A program made the translations under genes and the position numbers. Below, in pieces: positions 1-7,480 of a stretch of DNA of 23,972 nucleotides; position 1 is the stretch's first letter, and each line of letters begins with the position of its first letter. Below the pieces are notes generated by a model. The model was given only the letters and a program-made list of their open reading frames with translations. It did not search any database and had not been told where the DNA came from. Location: contig CAYZED010000031.1 of assembly GCA_964477445.1 (NCBI GenBank), forward strand, positions 1 to 23,972, in the 5' to 3' direction. The DNA comes from CAYZED01 sp964477445 (GTDB lineage: Bacteria > Bacillota > Clostridia > Lutisporales > Lutisporaceae).

Positions 1-129
1 GGATTTCACCTATTCTAGCACGCGAAATTTTCCTGGTTTAATTTGAAAATCAACACTTAACTGTAACACATCAAAATTATGGCCGCTATGTCAGCGATTC
101 AAAAAAATAGCTAATTTCGAATTTTCAAG
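1..129. other. Window-edge stretch without a supported gene
   Basis: All six frames contain stops and no ribosome binding site leads into an open frame. A copy of TAGCTAAT at 108-115, just past the stop of the next gene, resembles the palindromes found upstream of that gene (908-995). Nothing else is recognised; the left edge may cut a feature. Confidence 0.4.
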
Positions 130-858
130 CTAAAAATTTTTAAACATTTTTTTCAAATCGACTTCTAGCCCCTCAAACTCAAAAGATTTCGCCATCATAT
201 CATTTAAATGAATTGAATATTCATCGATTCCGTTTTCCTTAAATTTATATACACTAATATTTAATTTCTCTGGATCAACTAACCAGCATTCCTTTATATT
301 CGACTTCATGTATAAGTCCAATTTTCTTACCATATCATGTTTTCTATTTGTTGGTGAAATTACTTCAATAACTAATGTAGGTGTTCCAGTGTATTTACCT
401 TTTTCATTTATTTTATCTTTGTCACATAAAACTAATAAGTCAGGTTGGACTAGATTAGTCTCATTTTCGTTTTTTATCAGATAAACATCAAAAGGTGCCA
501 TCAAAGGTATACATTTTTTACCTTCAAAAAACTGCATGAACCTTTCGATTAACCTACTTACTACTACTTGATGAACAAAACTCGGAGATGCAAGTGCATA
601 AACAACACCATCAATAAACTCATATCGCTCATCTGCATTTTCATAAAAACTGACAAATTCTTCAAAAGTCATTTTTCTATTATCAGTATTATATGGAGCT
701 ACTTTTTCATTAATTTCGTCAGCCACATTTTCTTCTTGCAAAGCCTCAAGTTTAGCAATTTCTCGCCCATTTTTTGTTATGATTACAGATTCTAATTCGG
801 TAGCTATTCTAAGATATTTACCAAAATTATTCTGAGCCTCTGTCGACGTTATTCTCAA
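130..858 (-). CDS. Phd/YefM antitoxin-like domain fused to a Uma2-family (DUF820) PD-(D/E)XK-like domain
   Basis: The N-terminal ~45 residues (ITSTEAQNNFGKYL, then IITKNGREIAKLEAL) match the DNA-binding fold of Phd/YefM antitoxins. From about residue 60 the protein is a Uma2/DUF820 domain: YEFIDGVVYALASPS, then QPDLLVL, then TLVIEVISPTNR and KLDLYMKSNIKECWLVDPE, carrying the D...ExS acidic residues of the restriction-endonuclease-like fold. The family is widespread; its cellular role is poorly defined. An upstream ATG at 865-867 directly abuts the AGGAG at 868-872, leaving no spacer, whereas the in-frame TTG at 856-858 sits 9 nt away and begins exactly where Phd proteins usually begin, so I prefer the TTG start (242 aa). 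The gene is monocistronic and lies under palindromes that the Phd domain itself could bind. Inference: a self-repressed DNA-binding/nuclease fusion. The domain calls are fairly secure; the function is not. Confidence 0.85.
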   Translation of the reverse strand: MRITSTEAQNNFGKYLRIATELESVIITKNGREIAKLEALQEENVADEINEKVAPYNTDNRKMTFEEFVSFYENADERYEFIDGVVYALASPSFVHQVVVSRLIERFMQFFEGKKCIPLMAPFDVYLIKNENETNLVQPDLLVLCDKDKINEKGKYTGTPTLVIEVISPTNRKHDMVRKLDLYMKSNIKECWLVDPEKLNISVYKFKENGIDEYSIHLNDMMAKSFEFEGLEVDLKKMFKNF

Positions 859-892
859 TCGATTCATCTCCTATCGATTTTTTATTTCTTAG

Positions 893-921
893 CATATATT
901 AAATCATTTAGCTAATTTCAA
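893..921 (-). promoter_or_regulatory. Candidate promoter of the Phd-Uma2 fusion gene
   Basis: On the minus strand TTGAAA (916-921) and TATATG (893-898) are separated by 17 bp, and the -10 lies about 35 bp before the TTG start. The spacer contains one TTAGCTAA palindrome (908-915), so a bound repressor would block RNA polymerase directly. The -10 is imperfect. Confidence 0.5.
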
Positions 922-995
922 AACACAAACTTTGTATATTAGCTAATAACAATTTCATTGTACCATACATTAGCTAATATTTAAATGTTAGCTAA
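908..995. promoter_or_regulatory. Four-copy palindromic operator TTAGCTAA
   Basis: Perfect copies of the 8-bp palindrome TTAGCTAA start at 908, 939, 970 and 988. The 939 copy extends to a 12-bp perfect palindrome (937-948). The first three are exactly 31 bp apart, about three helical turns, placing them on one face of the DNA; the fourth is 18 bp further on. A related half-site (TTAGCATA) lies at 889-896. Phd/YefM proteins bind short palindromes in their own promoters, so self-regulation by the downstream fusion protein is the natural reading. Confidence 0.7.
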
Positions 996-1029
996 TATAT
1001 GCAACTTCAGAAAAATGTGATTTTTTCAA

Positions 1030-1064
1030 CTAAAGAAAACAGAGGCCTTTAAAAAGCCTCTGTT
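1030..1064 (-). terminator. Intrinsic terminator of the der-plsY-gpsA-yjbQ block
   Basis: AACAGAGGC (1038-1046) pairs perfectly with GCCTCTGTT (1056-1064) around a 9-nt loop. On the minus strand the stem is followed by TTTTCTTT. It lies about 50 bp past the yjbQ stop. Confidence 0.8.
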
Positions 1065-1111
1065 AAATGCATTGTTTTTCGTATATTGTCTTTATTTATT
1101 CCAAATTATAT

Positions 1112-1528
1112 TTATTCGCCTATTATCTTAATTAAAACCTTCTTGCTTCTAGCTCCATCAAATTCGCCATATAAGACTCGTTCTGATGGTCCAAGGTCTA
1201 GTTTCCCCTCTGTAACTGCTACAACAGTCTCACGACCCATTATAGAGCGTTTCAAGTGACCATCAGCATTGGTTTCAAAGCCATTATGCTTATATCTATC
1301 ATGTGGTAATTCAGGCGCCTGATTTTCAAGCCATTCTAAGAAATCCTCGTCTAATCCAGAGTGCATTCCATTAACAAAAACTGAAGAAGTAAGGTGCAAT
1401 GCATTACATAGCAAAAGTCCTTCTTTAATTCCACTCTCAGATAAGGCTTTTTCAACATCTCTGGTAATATCAACAATGTCATGTTTAACTCGAGTTGTTA
1501 TCCAAATTTCTTTTCTGAAACTTTTCAT
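1112..1528 (-). CDS. yjbQ: YjbQ family protein (UPF0047)
   Basis: This 138-residue protein shows the UPF0047 signature: LLLCNALHLTSSVFVN, then DEDFLEWLE, then NADGHLKRSIMGRE and GRETVVAV, ending in a KKVLIKIIGE strand. Family members form compact trimers; some have been reported to have weak thiamine-phosphate synthase activity, and that role remains tentative. The ATG at 1526-1528 has GGAGG 8 nt upstream. A longer frame would start at a TTG that overlaps this ribosome binding site, so it is rejected. It is the last gene of the minus-strand block, separated from gpsA by a 12-bp tandem repeat array, and is followed by a strong terminator. Confidence 0.88.
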   Translation of the reverse strand: MKSFRKEIWITTRVKHDIVDITRDVEKALSESGIKEGLLLCNALHLTSSVFVNGMHSGLDEDFLEWLENQAPELPHDRYKHNGFETNADGHLKRSIMGRETVVAVTEGKLDLGPSERVLYGEFDGARSKKVLIKIIGE

Positions 1529-1608
1529 GATAGCTACCTCCAATTTTTCTTAAAAACATATATCTTAAACCAAAATTGAATATAAGAAATTCATATAATC
1601 CATATAAA

Positions 1609-1668
1609 ATGTCTATACTCATGTCTATACTCATGTCTATACTCATGTCTATACTCATGTCTATGCTT
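1609..1668. repeat. 12-bp tandem array between gpsA and yjbQ
   Basis: ATGTCTATACTC occurs four times without a mismatch (1609-1620, 1621-1632, 1633-1644, 1645-1656) and a fifth time in degenerate form (1657-1668). It starts 6 bp beyond the gpsA stop. Being a multiple of three, it would read as MSID repeats in the gpsA frame if the TAG were bypassed. Confidence 0.95.
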
Positions 1669-1673
1669 ATATT

Positions 1674-2708
1674 CTACTCTTTCCATTGGATAGATGCAAT
1701 TTCCGAAATTTCTTCCACCTCGTGAGAACGACTTCTTGTCATTAAGTTATATACAGATTCCTTAACATCAGCATCTTCATACAAAACTCTATGAATCTCA
1801 TTAGTAATCGGCATTTCTACTCCGAGCTTTTTGGCGAGTTGCCATGCTGACTGAGTATTTGCAACCCCTTCAATAATCATCTTAGTTTCACCGACAATTT
1901 CTGAAAGTTTTCGTCCTTTGCCTATTTCTATTCCAGCTCTTCTATTTCTGCTGTGCATACTTGTACAAGTAACTATTAAATCACCAATCCCTGATAAACC
2001 TCCAAAAGTAGCTCTACTAGCGCCAAGAGCAACCCCAAGTCTTGCCATTTCGACCATCCCGCGAGTCATAAGTGCCGCTTTGGAATTATCTCCATATCCT
2101 AATCCGTCAACTATCCCAGCTCCAAGAGCAATAATATTCTTTAATGCCCCGCCAAGTTCCACTCCAACAATATCTGCATTCGTGTATACTCTAAAGCGCT
2201 CGGTCATAAAGAGCGACTGAATATACTCTGCAACTTCTCTATTCTTACTAGACACCACTACCGCAGTCGGTACGCCATTTGCTACTTCTTCAGCATGACT
2301 TGGTCCTGAAAGAACAGCATACTTACTCTCAGGAATAATTTCACTAACTATTTCAGACATTCTCATTAATGTGTCAATTTCAATGCCTTTGGCAATATTT
2401 ACTATTATTTGATCCGGCTTATAATATGGCAGAATACTATTTACTACACTCCTAACAAACTGTGAAGGAGCACCTATTACTATTGTTCCCACTCCATCTA
2501 GCGCTTCTTCAAGGTTCGAGTAAGGAATAAGTGAAGAGTCAAGTTTGATACCAGGTAAAAATGTTCGATTTTCTCCAAAACTCTTAATTTCTTCGATTAC
2601 TTCTTTTTCTCTTATCCAAAGTCTTACATCGTGACCTTTTTTGGCCAGGAGATTTCCTATAGATGTACCCCAGCTCCCAGCACCGACAACTGCAATTTTT
2701 TCACTCAT
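1674..2708 (-). CDS. gpsA: NAD(P)-dependent glycerol-3-phosphate dehydrogenase
   Basis: Reduces dihydroxyacetone phosphate to sn-glycerol-3-phosphate in the cytoplasm, supplying the backbone for phospholipids. The Rossmann dinucleotide motif GAGSWG is at residues 9-14. The second half carries the active-site lysine in GGALKNIIALGAG (K190), GLGYGDNSKAAL, and the GLSGIGDLIVTCTS loop. The length of 344 residues is normal for the family. The ATG is preceded by GAGGTG at suitable spacing. Its product is the acyl acceptor for PlsY, encoded immediately upstream, so the pair forms two consecutive steps of lysophosphatidate synthesis. The gene ends next to a 12-bp tandem repeat array. Confidence 0.97.
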   Translation of the reverse strand: MSEKIAVVGAGSWGTSIGNLLAKKGHDVRLWIREKEVIEEIKSFGENRTFLPGIKLDSSLIPYSNLEEALDGVGTIVIGAPSQFVRSVVNSILPYYKPDQIIVNIAKGIEIDTLMRMSEIVSEIIPESKYAVLSGPSHAEEVANGVPTAVVVSSKNREVAEYIQSLFMTERFRVYTNADIVGVELGGALKNIIALGAGIVDGLGYGDNSKAALMTRGMVEMARLGVALGASRATFGGLSGIGDLIVTCTSMHSRNRRAGIEIGKGRKLSEIVGETKMIIEGVANTQSAWQLAKKLGVEMPITNEIHRVLYEDADVKESVYNLMTRSRSHEVEEISEIASIQWKE

Positions 2709-2742
2709 CGGCCCACCTCAATTCATATTAATTTATGATTCG

Positions 2743-2820
2743 ATTTTCTTGAATTTATTATTTTCTTGAGATTTATTATTTTCTTGAATTTATTATTATC
2801 TTGAGATTTACAGTTTTCTT
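2743..2820. repeat. AT-rich tandem array, alternating 17/18-bp units, between plsY and gpsA
   Basis: On the minus strand AAATCTCAAGAWAATAAT (18 bp) alternates with AAATTCAAGAAAATAAT (17 bp), giving a 35-bp higher-order period with about four units. The array begins directly beyond the plsY stop, whose own last codons (AAAGAGAATAAT) resemble the unit, and ends before the gpsA ribosome binding site. Confidence 0.85.
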
Positions 2821-2824
2821 AAAA

Positions 2825-3460
2825 TCAATTATTCTCTTTTGATGACTTCTTTTTCATGAAATCAATTCTTGACTCTGTTCCCTTAACTAATTTTACGATG
2901 TTATTCCTGTGAGCAAAAATGCTGATGGACGAAACCACTAATGCAAATGATATTTGTACAATACCTTCTCCTCTAATTATCATTAGGGTTGGCATTGCGA
3001 TCATTCCTAAAACAGACGACAAGGAAACATATCTGGAGATTACTAATAACGTTATTCCAAAAGGTGCAATCATTAAAACATATAATGGACTTGCCGCTAA
3101 CATAACACCGATAGTTGTTGCTACACCTTTTCCGCCTTTAAATCCAAGTGCGATTGGCCAAATATGACCTATTACTGCAAAAGCTCCTGCAATATATTTC
3201 CCATTTTCTCCTGCAATAAGATATCCTATTAGAACCGCCAAAGCACCCTTTAGTGCATCCCCTAAAAAAACAACTGCTCCCATTTTCAAGCCAAGCACTC
3301 TAAAAGTGTTTGTGGCTCCTGCATTTCCACTTCCATGTTTCCGAATATCAATGCCTGCTGAGAGTTTCCCAACAATAAATGATGTCGCAAAATTTCCTAG
3401 TCCGTATGCAAGTATGCAAATAACAATATACTTTATTATAGTTATGCTATCTATTATCAT
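2825..3460 (-). CDS. plsY: Glycerol-3-phosphate acyltransferase PlsY
   Basis: Integral membrane enzyme that transfers an acyl group from acyl-phosphate to glycerol-3-phosphate, the first acylation in phospholipid synthesis. The three conserved PlsY loops are visible: IRKHGSGNAGATNTFR (about residues 40-55), GHIWPIALGFKGGKGVAT (about 98-115), and a C-terminal HRNNIVKLVKGTE. Hydrophobic segments between them are consistent with the five-to-six-helix topology. At 211 residues it is slightly longer than usual because of a lysine/serine-rich tail. It follows der closely; a GAGGAG lies about 13 nt before the ATG, rather far, so translational coupling or a nearby alternative start is possible. It directly precedes gpsA, which makes its substrate. 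Confidence 0.96.
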   Translation of the reverse strand: MIIDSITIIKYIVICILAYGLGNFATSFIVGKLSAGIDIRKHGSGNAGATNTFRVLGLKMGAVVFLGDALKGALAVLIGYLIAGENGKYIAGAFAVIGHIWPIALGFKGGKGVATTIGVMLAASPLYVLMIAPFGITLLVISRYVSLSSVLGMIAMPTLMIIRGEGIVQISFALVVSSISIFAHRNNIVKLVKGTESRIDFMKKKSSKENN

Positions 3461-3485
3461 TATAATGTTTTTTCTCCTCTATAAT

Positions 3486-4808
3486 TTAGTCTTCGCGATT
3501 TTTTTGTTTTAAATAGAATCTTACTGACGTACCATCAAATCCAAAGGACTTTCTGAGCTGGTTTTCTAAATATCTCTCATACGAGAAATGCATCAATTCA
3601 GTATTGTTTACAAATAATGCAAATGCCGGCGGTTTAACATCAACCTGTGTTGAATAATAAAGTTTCAATCTTTTTCCACCAGAAATAGCTGGTTGATTCA
3701 TAAGTACCGCTTCATTAATAACGTCATTTAGCATGCCTGTTTGAATTCTTTTTGAGCATTCATTTGAAACAAATTTTATCATGTCCATTATTTTTATAAC
3801 TCTTTGGCCTGTTTTAGCTGATACAAACATAATTGGTGCATATGCCATGAAAGAAAGCTCGTTTCGAACTTTTTGTTCAAATTCTGCTACTGTTTTGTTA
3901 TCCTTCTCTATTACATCCCACTTATTAACTACAACTATTACACCTTTGCCCTGCTCATGAATATAACCTGCTATCTTACTATCTTGTTCAGTCGGCCCTT
4001 CGTGTGCATCAATTACCATAAGGCATACATCTGCCCTTTCAATAGCCGCAAGTGACCTGATTACACTAAATCTTTCTATTGATTCGTCTATCTTGCCTCT
4101 TTTTCTCATACCTGCAGTATCTATAAATACAAATTTCTCATCTTCCCAGGAAAAAGGTGTATCGATAGCATCACGTGTTGTTCCAGGAATATCACTTACT
4201 ATGCTTCTTTCTTCACCGAGTATTCTATTAACAAGTGAAGATTTGCCGACATTTGGCTTTCCAACTACTGCAACTCTAATAGTAGTATCATCATAATCCC
4301 CGACTTCTAAATCTTTAAAATGACCTACTATGTCGTCCAAAAGGTCGCCAAGTCCAAGCTTCTGTCCTGCTGAAACTGCTATTGGATCGCCAAGCCCAAG
4401 ATTATAAAACTCGTAAATGGTGTCTTTATATTTCTGGGAATCGACCTTATTACAAACCAACAAAACAGGTTTCTTCGCTTTTCTTAGAATCGCAGCAACA
4501 TCCTCGTCATTGGGTGTAATCCCTTGCTGAGCATCGACAATAAAAACAATAACCTGAGCTGTTTCGATAGCTATTTCAGCTTGTTTGCGCATTTCTTTAA
4601 ACAATGAGTCTTCATTCCAAGGCTCAATACCTCCGGTATCAATCATGGTGAAATGCTTATCAAGCCACTCTACGTCTGCATATATTCTGTCTCTGGTAAC
4701 ACCAGGCTTATCTTCTATAATTGAAATTCTTTTTCCCGCCAAACGGTTAAAAAGCGTCGATTTACCTACATTAGGTCGGCCGACTATTGCCACTATTGGT
4801 TTTGCCAT
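3486..4808 (-). CDS. der: Ribosome assembly GTPase Der (EngA)
   Basis: Essential GTPase with two tandem G domains and a C-terminal KH-like domain, acting in 50S subunit maturation. G domain 1 has GRPNVGKST (residues 10-18), DTGG and NKVD. G domain 2 has GKPNVGKSS (about 183-191), DTAGMRKRGK and NKWD. The C-terminal part (YYSTQVDVKPPAFALFVNN, then RYLENQLRKSFGFDG) is the KH-like domain. At 440 residues it is full length. GGAGG lies 10 nt before the ATG. It is the first confirmed gene of the der-plsY-gpsA-yjbQ block, an arrangement familiar in clostridia. Confidence 0.98.
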   Translation of the reverse strand: MAKPIVAIVGRPNVGKSTLFNRLAGKRISIIEDKPGVTRDRIYADVEWLDKHFTMIDTGGIEPWNEDSLFKEMRKQAEIAIETAQVIVFIVDAQQGITPNDEDVAAILRKAKKPVLLVCNKVDSQKYKDTIYEFYNLGLGDPIAVSAGQKLGLGDLLDDIVGHFKDLEVGDYDDTTIRVAVVGKPNVGKSSLVNRILGEERSIVSDIPGTTRDAIDTPFSWEDEKFVFIDTAGMRKRGKIDESIERFSVIRSLAAIERADVCLMVIDAHEGPTEQDSKIAGYIHEQGKGVIVVVNKWDVIEKDNKTVAEFEQKVRNELSFMAYAPIMFVSAKTGQRVIKIMDMIKFVSNECSKRIQTGMLNDVINEAVLMNQPAISGGKRLKLYYSTQVDVKPPAFALFVNNTELMHFSYERYLENQLRKSFGFDGTSVRFYLKQKNRED

Positions 4809-4861
4809 ATTATTTTGTCCTCCATGTGCCTTTCGGCCTTGTACTTAAGTTCAGAGATAAC

Positions 4862-4957
4862 CTAATATATAATATCATAAATCATAAAAATAATAATGAA
4901 CATAAGAATGAAAGCAAGAATAACCCAACTTATAAAAAGGATTAAGGTTTTTTTATT
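4862..4957 (-). CDS. Possible small single-helix membrane peptide, 5' part lost in the N gap
   Basis: On the minus strand the frame emerging from the N gap reads about 31 codons, beginning NKKTLILFISWVILAF, continuing ILMFIIIFMIYDIIY and stopping at TAG. That is one strongly hydrophobic helix after a short lysine-bearing start. The beginning lies in or beyond the gap, so no start codon can be assigned. T-rich sequence translates to hydrophobic residues by chance, so this may be merely the der leader. Confidence 0.25.
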   Translation of the reverse strand, partial: NKKTLILFISWVILAFILMFIIIFMIYDIIY

Positions 4958-4967
4958 NNNNNNNNNN
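4958..4967. other. Assembly gap (10 N) between the response regulator and der
   Basis: Ten undetermined bases, probably a placeholder of unknown true length. It falls in the space where a terminator for the export operon and a promoter for der would be expected, so neither can be called. Confidence 0.95.
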
Positions 4968-4992
4968 ACGGAATATTATCTATTCACTTATT

Positions 4993-5067
4993 TTCTGAAT
5001 CTATATCCGTCTGAATCTTGTCTGAATCTATATCCATCTGAATCTATATCCGTCTGAATCTATATCC
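4993..5067. repeat. 16-bp tandem array covering the 3' end of the response regulator gene
   Basis: On the plus strand 16-bp units of the form gtctgaatctatatcc lie at 5052-5067, 5036-5051, 5020-5035 and 4993-5008, with an 11-bp partial unit at 5009-5019. The 5052-5067 unit encodes the conserved GYRFR end of the regulator. Because 16 is not a multiple of three, the next copy is read in another frame and supplies the TAG stop (5044-5046); the remaining copies lie beyond the stop. Confidence 0.93.
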
Positions 5068-5751
5068 AACTCCCCATACAGTTTCCACATATAATGGATT
5101 TGATGGATCAGATTCCATCTTTTCTCTGAGTTTTCTGATATGTACCATGACAGTAGCAAGATCTCCTTGTGAATCTAACTCCCATATTCGTTCAAAAAGT
5201 TCTTCTTTTGAGAAGACTCTATCTGGATTTGATGCTAATAAAAATAAAATGTCAAATTCTTTTGTGGTAAGATTTAATTCTTTTTCAGCCAAATGAACAA
5301 ACCTAGTCGATTTGTCAATAACTAGGTCTCTGATTTCAATTTGATCTTTTGATAGTGGTTTCTTATTATTTCCAACTAGTCTTTCATATCTGGAAATGTG
5401 TGCTTTCACTCTGGCAACTAATTCACCTGGTCCGAACGGCTTGGTAACATAGTCGTCCGCACCAAGTCCGAGTCCCCTAATTTTGTCAATGTCCTCTTTT
5501 CTGGCTGAAACTAGAATTATAGGAATGTCTTTCATCTGACGAATTTGTCTGCAAATTTCGAATCCATCAATCCCAGGTAGCATAACATCAAGAATTATCA
5601 AGTCATAGCTATTCTCTTTTGCTTTTCTCAGACCTTGAATGCCGTCATTTTCCATATCGACTTGATATCCATTTATTTCTAAATAATCTCTTTCTAATTC
5701 GATAATACTGAGGTCATCTTCGACTATAAGGATCTTTGACAAATCACTCAC
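5044..5751 (-). CDS. OmpR-family response regulator
   Basis: Cytoplasmic transcription factor of the two-component system encoded just upstream. Receiver domain: acidic pocket VEDD (about 10-13), phosphoacceptor D55 in IILDVMLPG, and K104 in DDYVTKPF. The winged-helix effector domain (about 135-235) ends in the family-typical ETVWGVGYRF. The annotated GTG (5749-5751) overlaps the kinase stop as GTGA, implying translational coupling, but AAGGGG abuts it; an in-frame TTG four codons in (5740-5742) would have better spacing. Its likely target is the 11-bp-spaced TAAAG array at 10827-10853 upstream of the same operon. The last codons lie in a tandemly duplicated 16-bp unit. Confidence 0.95.
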   Translation of the reverse strand: MSDLSKILIVEDDLSIIELERDYLEINGYQVDMENDGIQGLRKAKENSYDLIILDVMLPGIDGFEICRQIRQMKDIPIILVSARKEDIDKIRGLGLGADDYVTKPFGPGELVARVKAHISRYERLVGNNKKPLSKDQIEIRDLVIDKSTRFVHLAEKELNLTTKEFDILFLLASNPDRVFSKEELFERIWELDSQGDLATVMVHIRKLREKMESDPSNPLYVETVWGVGYRFRRI

Positions 5752-7391
5752 CCCTTCGTATCGCTCAATGGTAATTCGACTAATGGTAATTCGAGTATAG
5801 GTAATTCGAAAATAATCGTCGTCCCGACGCCGTATTCACTTTTTGCCCATATCTCGCCTTTGTGTTCTTCGATAATTTTTTTTGCTATAGACAAACCCAA
5901 CCCGCTTCCAGGTTTATCTGTGGTTCTCGCATTGTTTTCTCTATAGAAGCGTTCAAAAATATCTTTAACGGACTCTTCATTAATACCAATTCCATTATCA
6001 GAAATTGAAACTCTGACTCTTGAACCAATTTTTTCCATTTTGACCGATATTTTTGGTGCGAATGAGCTCTTATACTTTATGCTATTATCAATTATATTTG
6101 TAATGACTCTTCTTAAATGCTGTACATCTGCCAATATATAGTTAATATCATTATTTTTCATAACATTATTGTTAACTACTTGATTATTATTAACATCAAA
6201 ATTCTCATTAACATTGAAGTTCTCATTAACATTAAAATTCTCATTAACGAGATTATCTAGCTGAATTTCTCCTTCGATTTTTTCTAGATCAAATCTCAAT
6301 TCTTCCACAATATCTGAAATGAACCTATCTACTCTAACCTTTTGAAAATCAAATTTTTCCTTATGTAAATCAAGTTTTGAGTAAAGAAAAAGCTCGTTTA
6401 TTAAATTATCCATTTCTGCTGTTCTACGACTAATTGTAGAAAGATACTTATCCATTTTTTCGGGAGTATCAGCGACACCATCTGTAATCCCCTGAATGTA
6501 ACCTTTTATCGCTGTAATCGGCGTTTTTAGGTCATGTGAAATATTTGATATCAATTCTTTCCTGTTTTCTTCATATAATTGTTGAGATTCTACTGATTCC
6601 TTGAGTTTTATCCTCATCTCCTCAAAAGTATCTTTAAGCTCATCAATTTCATCTTTTTCATCGACTCTTGTTTTTTTTGAAAAATATTGTTTTCTTCTAT
6701 TTGTTTCATAATCGGTATATATGCTCTTTTCAAAGTTACCATTTTTAATGGCCTCTGCAGATTCCTTTAGTTTTTTCAAAGGGTTAATTATTCTTTGGCT
6801 AACTAGTAAAGTGAGAACAAAATTTGTTAACAAAATCAACAAAACAGTGGATACTATAGTATAAACATATACTTTCCTAACCTGAGTTGATAATTGATCT
6901 TCCGTAGAAATTAAAAATATGCTGCCCTGACTTCCATCAGGATAGTAAAAATCATGTTGACCTAGGATAGTCCCACTTTTTTCGGATTCGAAAATATTAT
7001 GCGTCCTCTGATAAAACGCAGCAAATGATGGTAAATTGTTTAGAACTGCAGTCCCTGTAAGTCTATCTGTTAAATAAATAATTTTGTTGTTCTTCCTGAC
7101 AATAATTCCAACATAGACTTCGGAAAATTTGGCATCGAAGTCTTTTAGAATTTTCATATTTGACATTTCAGATGGCCTTATCAAGGATACATTCTTTAAC
7201 TGAGAGAGAATAACATCTCTTCTCATCAATGCACTACTTATAGGGTTTTTCCCCGGCGTATTAAAAGAAGGTTTAATGTCATATCCAGCAAAAAAGAAAT
7301 TACTCCAAAAGTAACTAATGCCTATTACCAAAGCGATGGAAACCAGAATTATTCTGATGTTGTTATTGAATAAGCGTTTACTAATAGACAT
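5748..7391 (-). CDS. Membrane sensor histidine kinase
   Basis: 547 residues. TM1 is at about 12-34, an extracytoplasmic sensor at about 35-173, TM2 at about 174-198, then HAMP and linker, a dimerisation domain with H286 in SHDLKTP, and a catalytic domain with the N box (IIDNSIKY), G1 (DNGIGI) and G2 (GSGLGLSIAKKI). It autophosphorylates H286 and passes the phosphate to the downstream regulator. AAGGTGA precedes the ATG. Two oddities: three 18-bp units (NENFNV-like, residues ~383-400) expand the loop inside the catalytic region just before the N box, followed by an asparagine-rich run; and the tail repeats ELPxx three times beyond the expected IFELPI end. Context suggests it senses the substrate or stress handled by the ABC exporter. 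Confidence 0.95.
   Translation of the reverse strand: MSISKRLFNNNIRIILVSIALVIGISYFWSNFFFAGYDIKPSFNTPGKNPISSALMRRDVILSQLKNVSLIRPSEMSNMKILKDFDAKFSEVYVGIIVRKNNKIIYLTDRLTGTAVLNNLPSFAAFYQRTHNIFESEKSGTILGQHDFYYPDGSQGSIFLISTEDQLSTQVRKVYVYTIVSTVLLILLTNFVLTLLVSQRIINPLKKLKESAEAIKNGNFEKSIYTDYETNRRKQYFSKKTRVDEKDEIDELKDTFEEMRIKLKESVESQQLYEENRKELISNISHDLKTPITAIKGYIQGITDGVADTPEKMDKYLSTISRRTAEMDNLINELFLYSKLDLHKEKFDFQKVRVDRFISDIVEELRFDLEKIEGEIQLDNLVNENFNVNENFNVNENFDVNNNQVVNNNVMKNNDINYILADVQHLRRVITNIIDNSIKYKSSFAPKISVKMEKIGSRVRVSISDNGIGINEESVKDIFERFYRENNARTTDKPGSGLGLSIAKKIIEEHKGEIWAKSEYGVGTTIIFELPILELPLVELPLSDTKG
5767..5811. repeat. 15-bp in-frame tandem repeat at the 3' end of the histidine kinase gene
   Basis: Units at 5767-5781, 5782-5796 and 5797-5811 (aatggtaattcgact and close variants) encode three ELPxx pentapeptides. 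Histidine kinases commonly end near IFELPI, so the two outer units look like added copies of the native terminus. Confidence 0.85.
6192..6245. repeat. 18-bp in-frame tandem repeat inside the histidine kinase gene
   Basis: Three units (6192-6209, 6210-6227, 6228-6245), each encoding NENFNV or NENFDV, then degenerate asparagine-rich sequence to about 6135. They lie between the dimerisation helix region and the N box, in a loop that tolerates insertion. Confidence 0.9.
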
Positions 7392-7480
7392 TTTGTCACC
7401 TTCTTTGTAAAATAATTAAACCTAGCGAAAAAGCGGCATCTTATGTATTTTTTTGAGTATTACTATCTTGAATTCTATCC

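Noticed and set aside
568..795. Plus-strand ORF of 75 codons
   Set aside because: Lies antisense inside the Phd-Uma2 gene and has no ribosome binding site or family resemblance.
1918..2220. Plus-strand ORF of 100 codons
   Set aside because: Antisense shadow of gpsA; proline-rich composition is an artefact of the opposite frame.
4809..4957. Clear promoter for der
   Set aside because: Several AT-rich -10-like strings exist but none has a convincing -35 at proper spacing, and the N gap hides part of the region.
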